DNA from: Crocinitomicaceae bacterium
Lineage (GTDB): Bacteria; Bacteroidota; Bacteroidia; Flavobacteriales_D; Crocinitomicaceae
Direction: 5' to 3'
Assembly: GCA_022447665.1 (NCBI GenBank)
Contig: JAKVAQ010000005.1
Span: 31,191 to 95,190 of the forward strand
DNA length: 64,000 bases
The notes below the pieces were generated by a model. That model saw nothing but the letters and a program-made list of their open reading frames with translations. It searched no databases and was not told where the DNA came from. A program made the position numbers and the translations under genes. Below are positions 44,302 to 52,476 of the stretch, in pieces. Positions within the stretch are counted from its first letter, which is position 1. Every line of letters starts with the position of its first letter.

Positions 44302-45627
44302 TTACTGCTTCATCCAACGCATAATCTCGCGCCACGAAGCTTTTTTACCATACATTAATATCCCTACTCGGTAAACCTTAGCCGCCAACTTGGTGAGCAG
44401 AATAAAGGTTAGAATCAGAATTCCAATTGCCATTAAGACTTCCCATAAACTAACCGTACCCGCTGCTACACGCTGAAGCATAATAATTGGCGAAGAAAAT
44501 GGTATTTGTGAGAACCAGAGTTCCGAAGATCCACCTGGATTAATGAGCATGAATATCGCTAACATTAGTACGAATATGAGTGGTATTAGAACTGGAAAAA
44601 TAAGCTGTTGCGTATCTGCTTCAGAATCACTAGCAGCACCTACCATGGCAAATAAACTCGCATAAATTAGGTACCCCCCTATAAAGAATACCACGAATAA
44701 AGTCAGTAATAATGACCAGTTCACTTGATTAAAGAGAAGGTTAAAAAAGTCATTTTGGTAGGTCAACAAATCAAATTCAGACATTCCGGGAGTTATTCCC
44801 TGTTCTTGAAGATTCGCTACCATTTCTGGCGTAGTGATATCTGGGAAAATGAAGCTTCTCATCAACATTAACAGACCAGCTGTGATCAATATCCATGTGA
44901 AAAATTGAACTAATCCCACCAAACCAACACCTATAATTTTGCCCATTAATAACTGGAATGGTTTTACTGAAGACACGACAATTTCAACGATTCTACTGGT
45001 TTTCTCTTCAAGCACTGATCGCATAACCATAGCTGAATAAATGGTAATGAATAAGAAAATGAATACTGAAAGTAAGAACCCTAAAATTCTTGCTCTATTG
45101 GCAGTCTTTGCTATTTCATCATTCTCTAAATCTTGGAAATTCACTTTCATTGGTTGGCGTACCTCTCGGTATACATCCATTGAAATTCCATTTTGACGGG
45201 CAAAGTACTCTTCAAGGCGTGATTCAATCTTCTTTTGAATATAAACTCTAGCCGAAGGCACAGGATCTATTCTATAGCCAATATTCACTGTTTTATTCGT
45301 GATCACCTCATCATCCAATGCCACCATCATATCATAATCCTGAAAGCGCGGTTGATTTATAAAATCCTCCACATATAGCATATCCTGATAGAAGTAGAAA
45401 GTCGCTGGTGTTTGGGTACCTGGCTTCACATATATTTCTCCTTCGCATAAATCACTTGGATCAGCTATTAATACTTTGTAGTGTTTCTCTTCTGTTTGAC
45501 CTATTAAGGCTAAGATCGTTATGGCACCTACAATTAGAAACGGAACCAGTAAGGTAATGGTGATAAATCCTCCTTTTCTTACTCTTGTCGAAAACTCACG
45601 TTTTATGATTAAACTTATCTTACTCAT
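44302..45627 (-). CDS. ABC transporter permease (ABC-2, NatB-like)
   Basis: Membrane protein of 441 residues. The first helix (FITITLLVPFLIVGAITILA) is followed by a large exported loop with YVKPGTQTPATFYFYQDMLY and DPVPSARVYIQKKIESRLEE, then five or more helices (FLLSVFIFLFITIYSAMVM, LLMGKIIGVGLVGLVQFFTW). VMRSVLEEKTSRIVEIVVSS and PFQLLMGKIIGVG are typical of NatB-type ABC-2 permeases. It overlaps the ATPase gene by 8 bases. The pair probably exports Na+ or a lipid-like substrate, or acts in antibiotic resistance; the substrate is unknown. Confidence 0.88.
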   Translation of the reverse strand: MSKISLIIKREFSTRVRKGGFITITLLVPFLIVGAITILALIGQTEEKHYKVLIADPSDLCEGEIYVKPGTQTPATFYFYQDMLYVEDFINQPRFQDYDMMVALDDEVITNKTVNIGYRIDPVPSARVYIQKKIESRLEEYFARQNGISMDVYREVRQPMKVNFQDLENDEIAKTANRARILGFLLSVFIFLFITIYSAMVMRSVLEEKTSRIVEIVVSSVKPFQLLMGKIIGVGLVGLVQFFTWILITAGLLMLMRSFIFPDITTPEMVANLQEQGITPGMSEFDLLTYQNDFFNLLFNQVNWSLLLTLFVVFFIGGYLIYASLFAMVGAASDSEADTQQLIFPVLIPLIFVLMLAIFMLINPGGSSELWFSQIPFSSPIIMLQRVAAGTVSLWEVLMAIGILILTFILLTKLAAKVYRVGILMYGKKASWREIMRWMKQ

Positions 45628-46552
45628 CTTTCCCTCCTTCCTTATTCACGGCTTTGATAAAAATGTCGTTCATCGATGGTAAAACTTCATTTACAGATTC
45701 AATCTCCACAACGGACATGGCTGTTTTAATTAAATCGTGCAGGTTATTCTCTTTTAAAAGTCTCACATGTGCTAATGCTGTATTATCATCCAATTGCTCA
45801 GAATGTTCTAAAGCAAAATCGGCAAAAAGCGCATTAGCAAAGCCAAACATCATACCTTTAAACTGAATCGCGTATAAGTCTGACCTGAACTGCTTACGGA
45901 TATCGCTTAGCTTACCTTGTAAAATCATTTCAGCATTATCAATTAAGGAAATTGAATCGCAAATTTCCTCAACACTGTTCATGTCGTGCGTGGAGAGAAT
46001 GATCGAAGCTCCATTCTTCTTTAGCTCAAGAATCTCATCTTTGATAAGGTTGGCGTTGATCGGATCAAAACCTGAAAAAGGTTCATCCAGTATTAAGAGT
46101 TTAGGCTCGTGTAAAACTGTGATGATAAACTGGATTTTTTGAGCCATCCCTTTCGAAAGGGTTTCAACTTTTTTATTCGCCCAAGATTCAATATCAAATT
46201 TCTTAAACCAATAATCAATCTTTTCGGATGCCTCGCTTTTGGTTAACCCTTTGAGCCTAGCAAAGTACATTGCTTGTTCACGGACCTTCATCTTTTTGTA
46301 AAGTCCTCTTTCCTCCGGCAAATAACCTATATGGGCAATATCACTTCTCTTTATCTCTCGGTCATCAAGGTATACCTTTCCTTCATCAGCAGCGGTAATT
46401 TGATTAATAATTCGAATCAAACTTGTTTTCCCTGCACCGTTAGGCCCTAAAAGCCCATAAATCTCTCCCTTTTTTACCTCAAGCGAAATATTATTCAAGG
46501 CGGTATGCCCAGCATATTTTTTCTTAATGTTTTCAACTCTAAGAACGCTCAT
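45620..46552 (-). CDS. ABC transporter ATP-binding protein (NatA-like)
   Basis: ATPase of about 310 residues. The frame is open to 46663, but MSVLRVENIKKKYAGHTALN from ATG 46552 is the normal start of such subunits, and there is a 37-codon upstream part without homology. Walker A: GPNGAGKTS (36-44). Signature LSKGM at 132-136. Walker B: LLILDEPFSGFDP (about 152-164). H-loop STHDM follows. The C-terminal part (about 215-310) is an accessory domain as in NatA/drug-exporter ATPases. It overlaps the permease gene by 8 bases; both lie in one transcript. Confidence 0.93.
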   Translation of the reverse strand: MSVLRVENIKKKYAGHTALNNISLEVKKGEIYGLLGPNGAGKTSLIRIINQITAADEGKVYLDDREIKRSDIAHIGYLPEERGLYKKMKVREQAMYFARLKGLTKSEASEKIDYWFKKFDIESWANKKVETLSKGMAQKIQFIITVLHEPKLLILDEPFSGFDPINANLIKDEILELKKNGASIILSTHDMNSVEEICDSISLIDNAEMILQGKLSDIRKQFRSDLYAIQFKGMMFGFANALFADFALEHSEQLDDNTALAHVRLLKENNLHDLIKTAMSVVEIESVNEVLPSMNDIFIKAVNKEGGKDE

Positions 46553-46700
46553 AACATTATGGCTTTTACTCATATAACAAACCAAGCTCCTAAAGTTAAT
46601 CCAATCTTGTGCAGGCATTAGTCTTTCTCTTTCTAATTGTCCACAAAAATTCTTTAATTTCACGTTTTTATTTCACAATTTTTTGCCTATTTTAGAACCA

Positions 46701-47225
46701 ATGCAGATTAGACCGATACGATTTCAAGACCGATCTTCAATTGCTAAACTTTACCGTTTAGTATCTGGTACAGTGAGAGGTATTTCTCGAAGACCCGAGG
46801 AAATTACAGAAACATGGATCTTTTCTTTAATTAATAAACCTGAGAAGGATCTAGTAGGAATTGTAGCCACAGTTGAGGATGAAGAAGGCGATGAAAGAAT
46901 CGTTGCTGTTGCTCACGCCGAACGTAATGAATTAGCATGCTACAGCCATATTCTTCAAGACTTCACCATTATTGTGCATCCTGATCATCAAGGGACTGGT
47001 GTTGGAAGGCAATTAGGTTTTAATTTTCTAATGCATATTTCAAAAAACTACAGTGATATTAAGCGATTAGAGATGGTTGTGCGAAAGGAGCTAATGCATC
47101 ATAATACCTACGTCAAGGCTGGTTTTAAGTTGGAAGCAGAAGTAGAAGGCAGAATTCGAAACGCTGACGGATCGTTTTCTGATAGCATGATGCTCGTATG
47201 GATTAACCCTAACTATAAGCCTTAA
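46701..47225 (+). CDS. GNAT-family N-acetyltransferase
   Basis: Acetyl-CoA-dependent acetyltransferase of 174 residues, started at the ATG 46701 (MQIRPIRFQDRSSIAKLYRL). A TTG 18 bases upstream (46683) gives a longer frame but lacks support. The acetyl-CoA-binding motif A is VHPDHQGTGVGRQLGFNF and the motif before it is FTIIV, followed by LEMVVRKELMHHNTYVKAGF with the usual Asn and the Gly-Phe of motif B. It starts divergently from the ABC transporter genes, 148 bases apart. The substrate (amino acid, protein or small molecule) is not predictable. Confidence 0.88.
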   Translation: MQIRPIRFQDRSSIAKLYRLVSGTVRGISRRPEEITETWIFSLINKPEKDLVGIVATVEDEEGDERIVAVAHAERNELACYSHILQDFTIIVHPDHQGTGVGRQLGFNFLMHISKNYSDIKRLEMVVRKELMHHNTYVKAGFKLEAEVEGRIRNADGSFSDSMMLVWINPNYKP

Positions 47226-47228
47226 GTT

Positions 47229-47717
47229 TTGCAGTATCTTCTCGTAATCCTGGCTCTTGCGACATGCTTCGCATTGGTGCGCACCTTTAAAATCAAGGGA
47301 AGCAAAGGATCATTATGGATTACTATTATTGCAATGGTTGCTGCTATACTTTCCGTTATACCTTTTGCGCCATTAGCCTATGATGGTTTTATTCTTTACG
47401 CAATTTGCGTAGTCGTTTCCTTTTTTGTTGTTGAATCTAAAGATGATGTAGGGAAAGAGGATAAAACACTATTGTACCTGTTTATTGGCTTAACATCTTT
47501 AACAGCTGTGCCAGAACTTATACCTACTGTAATTCCAGGAAATGTTAGTGCACTTTTAGGCCTATTAGGATTTGTGCCGCCGTTTCTCTTTATTTACATG
47601 GCCTTCTACAAATGGAACACGTATAAAAACGAGTTCGGGTATTTGGCAATTTTCGCAGCCTTTGCTGTAATAAGAGCTATTTACGGACTCTTGATCATAT
47701 TAAATCCTCTAGCATAA
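47229..47717 (+). CDS. Small polytopic membrane protein, TTG start
   Basis: Protein of 162 residues with about five hydrophobic segments (1-20, 33-52, 57-72, 85-125, 140-160). It begins at TTG 47229, 4 bases after the GNAT stop (TAA at 47223-47225); no ATG in frame lies before residue 37, and starting later would remove the first helix, so TTG is preferred. The final segment (GYLAIFAAFAVIRAIYGLLI) is typical of membrane anchors. No family is recognised. It is likely co-transcribed with the acetyltransferase. Confidence 0.6.
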   Translation: MQYLLVILALATCFALVRTFKIKGSKGSLWITIIAMVAAILSVIPFAPLAYDGFILYAICVVVSFFVVESKDDVGKEDKTLLYLFIGLTSLTAVPELIPTVIPGNVSALLGLLGFVPPFLFIYMAFYKWNTYKNEFGYLAIFAAFAVIRAIYGLLIILNPLA

Positions 47718-47732
47718 CCAAACCTCTCTTTC

Positions 47733-48422
47733 ATGAAAATTACACCCAAAATTCTTACTGCAGTACTCCTCTTATTTTTAGTTGCATCCTGCACAGAATC
47801 TAAAATTGAACAAGGACAGGTAACCTATGAATTGACTTACCCTCATATGGATCCTGAAAACACCCTTGTAAATGCCATTTCTCCAAAAGAAATGACTATA
47901 GTTTTTAAGGGCACCAAGATGAAAACGACCATTAAAAAAGGGCGACTTTTCGAAACGAATATCATCTCTGATGAATCTAACAACTCCCTTGCGTTGTATA
48001 GTGATTTAGATGGAAATCAGATCTATTGTGTGCTTAACGATGAAGACGTTGAGAAGCTAAAAAACTCGTTGCCTACTTATACTGCCAAAACAACAGAAGT
48101 ACAAGATTCTATTGGTGGAATTTATAGTACGAAATACACCACTAGCTCTAGTGATTCTTTACAACCTAGTGACGCTTGGTTCACAGATGACTTCGCGCCG
48201 CAAGATGCTGTTTGGTTTTCTCCCTACAAAGGAGTTAAAGGATTTCCAGTAGTTTATGATATTGAACGATACGGAATGTTTACACATGCAACAGCGACAA
48301 ATTTTGTGGAAAGAGAAGTGAAGGATGAGGAGTTTGAAATTGAAGGAAAGTATCGTTTACTTACTTTTGAAGAATATGAAGAAGAGTCCTTCGAACTTTT
48401 TGACATTCTACTCAACTGGTAA
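47733..48422 (+). CDS. Hypothetical lipoprotein
   Basis: Protein of 229 residues. The signal MKITPKILTAVLLLFLVASC ends in a lipobox Cys20 followed by TESKIEQGQ. The mature domain begins VTYELTYPHMDPENTLVNAI and carries a repeated KxTIKKG-type strand, reminiscent of the lipid-binding beta-cup proteins (DUF4412-like), but I cannot name the family with confidence. It lies 15 bases after the preceding membrane protein, in the same direction as the peptidase gene that follows. Confidence 0.6.
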   Translation: MKITPKILTAVLLLFLVASCTESKIEQGQVTYELTYPHMDPENTLVNAISPKEMTIVFKGTKMKTTIKKGRLFETNIISDESNNSLALYSDLDGNQIYCVLNDEDVEKLKNSLPTYTAKTTEVQDSIGGIYSTKYTTSSSDSLQPSDAWFTDDFAPQDAVWFSPYKGVKGFPVVYDIERYGMFTHATATNFVEREVKDEEFEIEGKYRLLTFEEYEEESFELFDILLNW

Positions 48423-48492
48423 GCCTCTCCTTAATCTTTTTACTATATCGATATAGTAGGTTTTTCTCATTACTTCTTGGTAAATTAGCCTA

Positions 48493-50901
48493 ATGCGTCT
48501 ATTTGTAGTCATATATCTCTTCTTAGCGGGTGCTGGATTCGCTCAAATGGATTTTTCTCCCGAATACCAAAAAGTTCTTTCCCGCGCTTCTTCTGCTGAA
48601 CTGAACAAAAGAAGTGATACAACAGATATATTGATTTATAGAGTTTATTTGGATTTCAAAGAGGCTTCATCAGACAATGTTAAGGGGGAAACTGAAGTGG
48701 TTTTTCAAGCGCTTGAAGACATGAACACATTGAGCTTAGATCTCCAAGAACTGACTGTAGATTCTATTGAAAACGATTTAGGAGATAACCTGCCTTTCAA
48801 CTACAACGATACTTTAATTGTGGTGGACATAGAAGACATAAGTGCATCTCAGAAAGACAGCATTACGGTATACTATCACGGACATCCTGTAGAGGACAAT
48901 AGCGGTCTTGGTGGTTATTATAGATCGGGAACCTATTACTATAATTTAGGCGTTGGAATCGAAGCGAATCCACATAATTTTGGGAGAGTATGGCATCCAT
49001 GCTTTGATAATTTTGCAGAACGCGCAGCCTATGAATACACAATTCTTACCGATGCCGATGATAAACCTTATTGCAATGGAACTAAAACAGGTGAAAACCT
49101 TATTGGTGTTGACTCTTTGGTCACGACCTGGAAAATGTCTACGCCTATACCCACTTACCTGGCCGGGTTCGCTATCAGCACATATACGCAGGTAAACTGG
49201 TCCTATTACTCGGTAATTCAAGACAAAGATATTCCTGTAATGCTTGTGGCTAAAGAAGTAGATACTACAGAATTTAAAGCCTCTTTTGTTAACCTATTAA
49301 ATATAATTGCTGCCTATGAAGATCACTTCGGCCCCTATATGTGGGAGAAGGTAGGCTATGCTGCCGTTCCTTTCAACTCCGGTGCAATGGAGCATGCAAC
49401 ACTTGTGGCTTATCCACTCATTACCATTGACGGAACGTTAAATTTTGAATGGATTATGGCACATGAATTAGCGCATTCGTGGTGGGGCAACTGGGTAACC
49501 ACCGAGTTCGCAGAAGAAATGTGGATTAATGAAGCCATGGCAACTTATTGCGAATTATTATACAGGGAGTGGATTTATGATGTCGATGAATATATGGATG
49601 AGTTTAGAGCTTTCCATTATCGCTGTCTACAAGAAGCACATATTGACGATGAAGGTCATTATGCTTTAGACGCTATGCCTCATGAGCATACTTATGGAAC
49701 ACAGACCTATTATAAAGGAGCAACCTTTGTACATACCTTACGCTCGTTCATGGGGGATGATAATTTCTTCGCTGCGCTGGAGTCTATTCAAACGAATTTT
49801 GGAGGAGGTAATATCAATACCCAAGAAATGAAAGATCATATTAACTCGTTAGGATTTGGGGATTACACAAGTTTCTTTGACGATTGGATTTCTCAACCTG
49901 GTTACACGCACTACGCTGTTGTTCGATTTGAATCAGAGCCAGTGGGGTCAAATTATTCTGTGGATGTGGTAATCGATCAGAAGTTAAGATTTGCAGACCA
50001 TTACGCCAATAATGTTCCACTATTGGTGACTTTTAGAGATGAGAACTGGAACACATATGAAGAAGTCATTTCTTTCTCAGGCGATTTTGCAGTCCATAAT
50101 TTCACTGTTCCTTTTGAGCCAAGTTTTGTTGCTTTGAATATGGACGAAAAAATTGCTGATGCTACTACGGCATGGAATATGGTTTTGAATGATGATGGTA
50201 TTGAAATTAGTAGTTACGCTAACTTCAGATTAGACGTAGAAACAATAACAGATTCCGCATTTATTCGAGTAGAACATAATTGGGTTTATGCAGATGATTT
50301 AATTGCCGAAGAAAATATACGCGTCTCTCCAAATCGCTATTGGAATATACATGGACTTGATTTAAATAAAGCTACTGGAGATATGCGTTTTGCTTACAAC
50401 GGAGACTGGGGATATTTAGACAATGAATTAATGGTTGATGCTGGCGGACAACCCTTTAACGAGGATTCTTTAGTATTACTTTATAGACCAAATGCAGATG
50501 CTAACTGGACTATCCACCCTAGTTATAATCTAAACACTCAGGGGTCTAAAACCGATAAAACAGGATATATAGAAACTGAGATCGAAACTCTCACCGCTGG
50601 GCAATACACTTTAGGTTATCGAACATATTCATTAGGGAACAATGAAAACCCAATGCCACAAATAAAGTTTTACCCTAATCCAGCTTCAAATTTTGTGAAT
50701 ATAGATTTAAGTGAATTCCCAAATCAATCATTGAATTTTGAAGTGTACAACATACTGGGGTCAAATGTTATTACCAATCAAATACAAGGAGGTCAAACCT
50801 ACATCCAAAACCTTTTCGAACTGGAAAATGGCCATTATATCTTCAAAATTTCAACTGAAAAAAGAACCCTCATCACCAAGAAAATTCTAGTCTCACACTA
50901 G
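48493..50901 (+). CDS. M1-family metallopeptidase with T9SS type A sorting domain
   Basis: Exported zinc aminopeptidase of 802 residues. Signal peptide to about residue 18 (GAGFAQ). Zinc site HELAHSWWGNW (324-334) with His324, His328 and Glu325, and the third ligand Glu347 in WINEAMATY, the exact HExxH-x18-E spacing of family M1. The exopeptidase motif GxMEN appears as GAMEH (297-301), so the usual Asn is His. The N-terminal beta domain and the C-terminal TIHPSYNL-type region are present. The last 80 residues (QIKFYPNPASNFVNIDL to ITKKILVSH) are a type A sorting signal. It is secreted by the T9SS and probably feeds peptide uptake. Confidence 0.9.
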   Translation: MRLFVVIYLFLAGAGFAQMDFSPEYQKVLSRASSAELNKRSDTTDILIYRVYLDFKEASSDNVKGETEVVFQALEDMNTLSLDLQELTVDSIENDLGDNLPFNYNDTLIVVDIEDISASQKDSITVYYHGHPVEDNSGLGGYYRSGTYYYNLGVGIEANPHNFGRVWHPCFDNFAERAAYEYTILTDADDKPYCNGTKTGENLIGVDSLVTTWKMSTPIPTYLAGFAISTYTQVNWSYYSVIQDKDIPVMLVAKEVDTTEFKASFVNLLNIIAAYEDHFGPYMWEKVGYAAVPFNSGAMEHATLVAYPLITIDGTLNFEWIMAHELAHSWWGNWVTTEFAEEMWINEAMATYCELLYREWIYDVDEYMDEFRAFHYRCLQEAHIDDEGHYALDAMPHEHTYGTQTYYKGATFVHTLRSFMGDDNFFAALESIQTNFGGGNINTQEMKDHINSLGFGDYTSFFDDWISQPGYTHYAVVRFESEPVGSNYSVDVVIDQKLRFADHYANNVPLLVTFRDENWNTYEEVISFSGDFAVHNFTVPFEPSFVALNMDEKIADATTAWNMVLNDDGIEISSYANFRLDVETITDSAFIRVEHNWVYADDLIAEENIRVSPNRYWNIHGLDLNKATGDMRFAYNGDWGYLDNELMVDAGGQPFNEDSLVLLYRPNADANWTIHPSYNLNTQGSKTDKTGYIETEIETLTAGQYTLGYRTYSLGNNENPMPQIKFYPNPASNFVNIDLSEFPNQSLNFEVYNILGSNVITNQIQGGQTYIQNLFELENGHYIFKISTEKRTLITKKILVSH

Positions 50902-50940
50902 GTTTACTTATTTAGAATCTTTCCAAAATAGATTAAAAAT

Positions 50941-50954
50941 ATACCAATCGGTAT
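50941..50954. promoter_or_regulatory. TetR-type operator O1 upstream of the regulator gene
   Basis: ATACCAATCGGTAT is a 14-base palindrome with a single mismatched pair. It differs at one base from operator O2 (51596-51611). It occupies the position of the -33 element relative to the -7 box at 50965, so binding would block the regulator's own promoter. Confidence 0.8.
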
Positions 50955-50964
50955 TTTATTTCCT

Positions 50965-50972
50965 TAAATTTG
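50965..50972 (+). promoter_or_regulatory. Putative -7 promoter box of the tetR-like gene
   Basis: TAAATTTG (TAnnTTTG) lies 8 bases before the GTG at 50981, so the transcript would be almost leaderless. It follows operator O1 by 10 bases. Confidence 0.55.
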
Positions 50973-50980
50973 CACCACCT

Positions 50981-51577
50981 GTGGGAAGAAAGGCTGAAAA
51001 TACGAGCTTATTCATATTGAGTAAGGTTGCGCCATTGTTTAATAAGAATGGTTATGAAGGAACAAGTTTATCTGAGCTTGAGCGTGCAACTGGTATGACC
51101 AAAGGAGCCATTTACGGAAACTTCAAAAACAAGCAAGAACTAGCTTTTTCGGCCTTCAAGTACAATGTAGATCGAGTTGTTGGAAAAATTCGAGAGGAGT
51201 TAGAACACATTAAATCTCCTGTAGAACAATTATTAGGGCTTTCTGATTTTTACAAACGTTACAAGTCCTATACCATAGAATTTGGGGGATGTCCTTTATT
51301 GAATATCGGTGTAGATGCCAAACATCAAAACCCTATTCTATTAAAACGAGTTCAAGACGTTATTCTGAAACTTCAGGGATACATAGAAAAAATGATTCGC
51401 AACGGTCAGGACATGAACGAAATCAAAGCGGATATTGATCCAGAATTATATGCAAAAAGAATCTTTACACTCATTGAAGGTTCCATCTTCATGACCGTGA
51501 CTATGAATGATGAAACGTATTTAACCGAAACAATGACCCACATTGACGGTTTAATTTTAAACGAGCTCAAGGCTTAA
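50981..51577 (+). CDS. TetR/AcrR-family transcriptional regulator
   Basis: DNA-binding regulator of 198 residues starting at GTG 50981. The N-terminal helix-turn-helix is LFNKNGYEGTSLSELERATG and MTKGAIYGNFKNKQELAFSA, as in family members (GRxxTRxxILxxAxxLFxxxGYxxTSxxxIAxxxGVxKGxxYxHFxxKxxL). The C-terminal ligand domain has FGGCPLLNIGVDAKHQNP, seen in regulators of the AcrR/YcdC-like class with a Cys that may sense electrophiles. It probably represses itself and the adjacent hydrolase gene through the matching palindromes at 50941 and 51596. Confidence 0.92.
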   Translation: MGRKAENTSLFILSKVAPLFNKNGYEGTSLSELERATGMTKGAIYGNFKNKQELAFSAFKYNVDRVVGKIREELEHIKSPVEQLLGLSDFYKRYKSYTIEFGGCPLLNIGVDAKHQNPILLKRVQDVILKLQGYIEKMIRNGQDMNEIKADIDPELYAKRIFTLIEGSIFMTVTMNDETYLTETMTHIDGLILNELKA

Positions 51578-51595
51578 AAAAAATTTAACTTAGAA

Positions 51596-51611
51596 TATAC
51601 CGATCGGTATA
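51596..51611. promoter_or_regulatory. TetR-type operator O2 upstream of the hydrolase gene
   Basis: TATACCGATCGGTATA is a perfect 16-base palindrome, 4 bases before the ATG at 51616. It shares 13 of 14 core bases with O1. A repressor here would cover the start region of the hydrolase gene. Confidence 0.85.
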
Positions 51612-51615
51612 ATAT

Positions 51616-52476
51616 ATGAAAAAGATGCAATTACTAATGATTAAGAGTTATTTCGGATGGTTATCATTCTGGAATTCAAGAAAAGCCGCAGAGGTTGGTT
51701 TTAAAGTTTTTCAAAAAGTTCGAAAAAAATCAATTCGTGAACGCGAAGAGCCTTTCTTTAGCAGAGCAGAGCATTTCACTTTACCCTATAAGGAACGTCA
51801 GTTAGACTGTTATACATTGGGAAATCCTGAGCACGAGCCTGTTTTGCTGGTACATGGGTGGGAGTCTAACGCAGGTTGTATGACACAAATAGCCGACAAA
51901 CTTCTAGCAAAGAATAAACGTGTAATCACATTCAACCTTCCTGGCCATGCGTTTGATAATTACGCTTACTCTAATTTATTGGAGTGTTCAGACGCCTTAA
52001 AAATCGTATATGATTGGGTAAATCCAACCCAACCTGTTTCATTCATTTCACATTCTTTTGGTTCGGCAGTTACGGCATTTACGCTTGACAAATACAATAT
52101 TCAAGCAGACAATCTCATCTTCTTAACCACGCCAAATAAAATAGAAGATGTATTTGACGATTTTAAAAGCTTGGTTGGTTTGAGTTCAAAAGCCTACAGA
52201 AAATTAAAAGACATTACTCAACGAAAACTTGGTGAGAAAATCGAACACGTTTCAGTAGAAGATCAAATTGGACGTTCAGAATTTAATCGATTATTACTCA
52301 TGCACGACGAGGACGACAAGGTGATTCCTTTTAAGAACTCGGAGGCAATACATCGTAAAAACAAGAATGCACAACTTATTCCATTTAAAAAAGTAGGTCA
52401 CTATAAAATGTTGTGGAATGACGAGATCTCAACAAGAGCAGTTTCATTTGCGCTGGGTCAAGAAATCGTAGGTTAA
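51616..52476 (+). CDS. Alpha/beta hydrolase under TetR-type control
   Basis: Hydrolase of 286 residues. LLVHGWESNAG (78-87) is the oxyanion region, the nucleophile Ser147 is in SHSFGS (SxSxG, the first Gly replaced by Ser), the acid is probably the Asp in MHDEDDKVIPF and the base His in KVGHYKMLW. An N-terminal extension (1-55) with RKAAEVGFKVFQKVRKKSIR is basic and may contact membrane. It is the only gene after the regulator in this direction and the regulator's operator sits right before it, so it is the likely target. It overlaps the next convergent gene by 4 bases. Confidence 0.85.
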   Translation: MKKMQLLMIKSYFGWLSFWNSRKAAEVGFKVFQKVRKKSIREREEPFFSRAEHFTLPYKERQLDCYTLGNPEHEPVLLVHGWESNAGCMTQIADKLLAKNKRVITFNLPGHAFDNYAYSNLLECSDALKIVYDWVNPTQPVSFISHSFGSAVTAFTLDKYNIQADNLIFLTTPNKIEDVFDDFKSLVGLSSKAYRKLKDITQRKLGEKIEHVSVEDQIGRSEFNRLLLMHDEDDKVIPFKNSEAIHRKNKNAQLIPFKKVGHYKMLWNDEISTRAVSFALGQEIVG

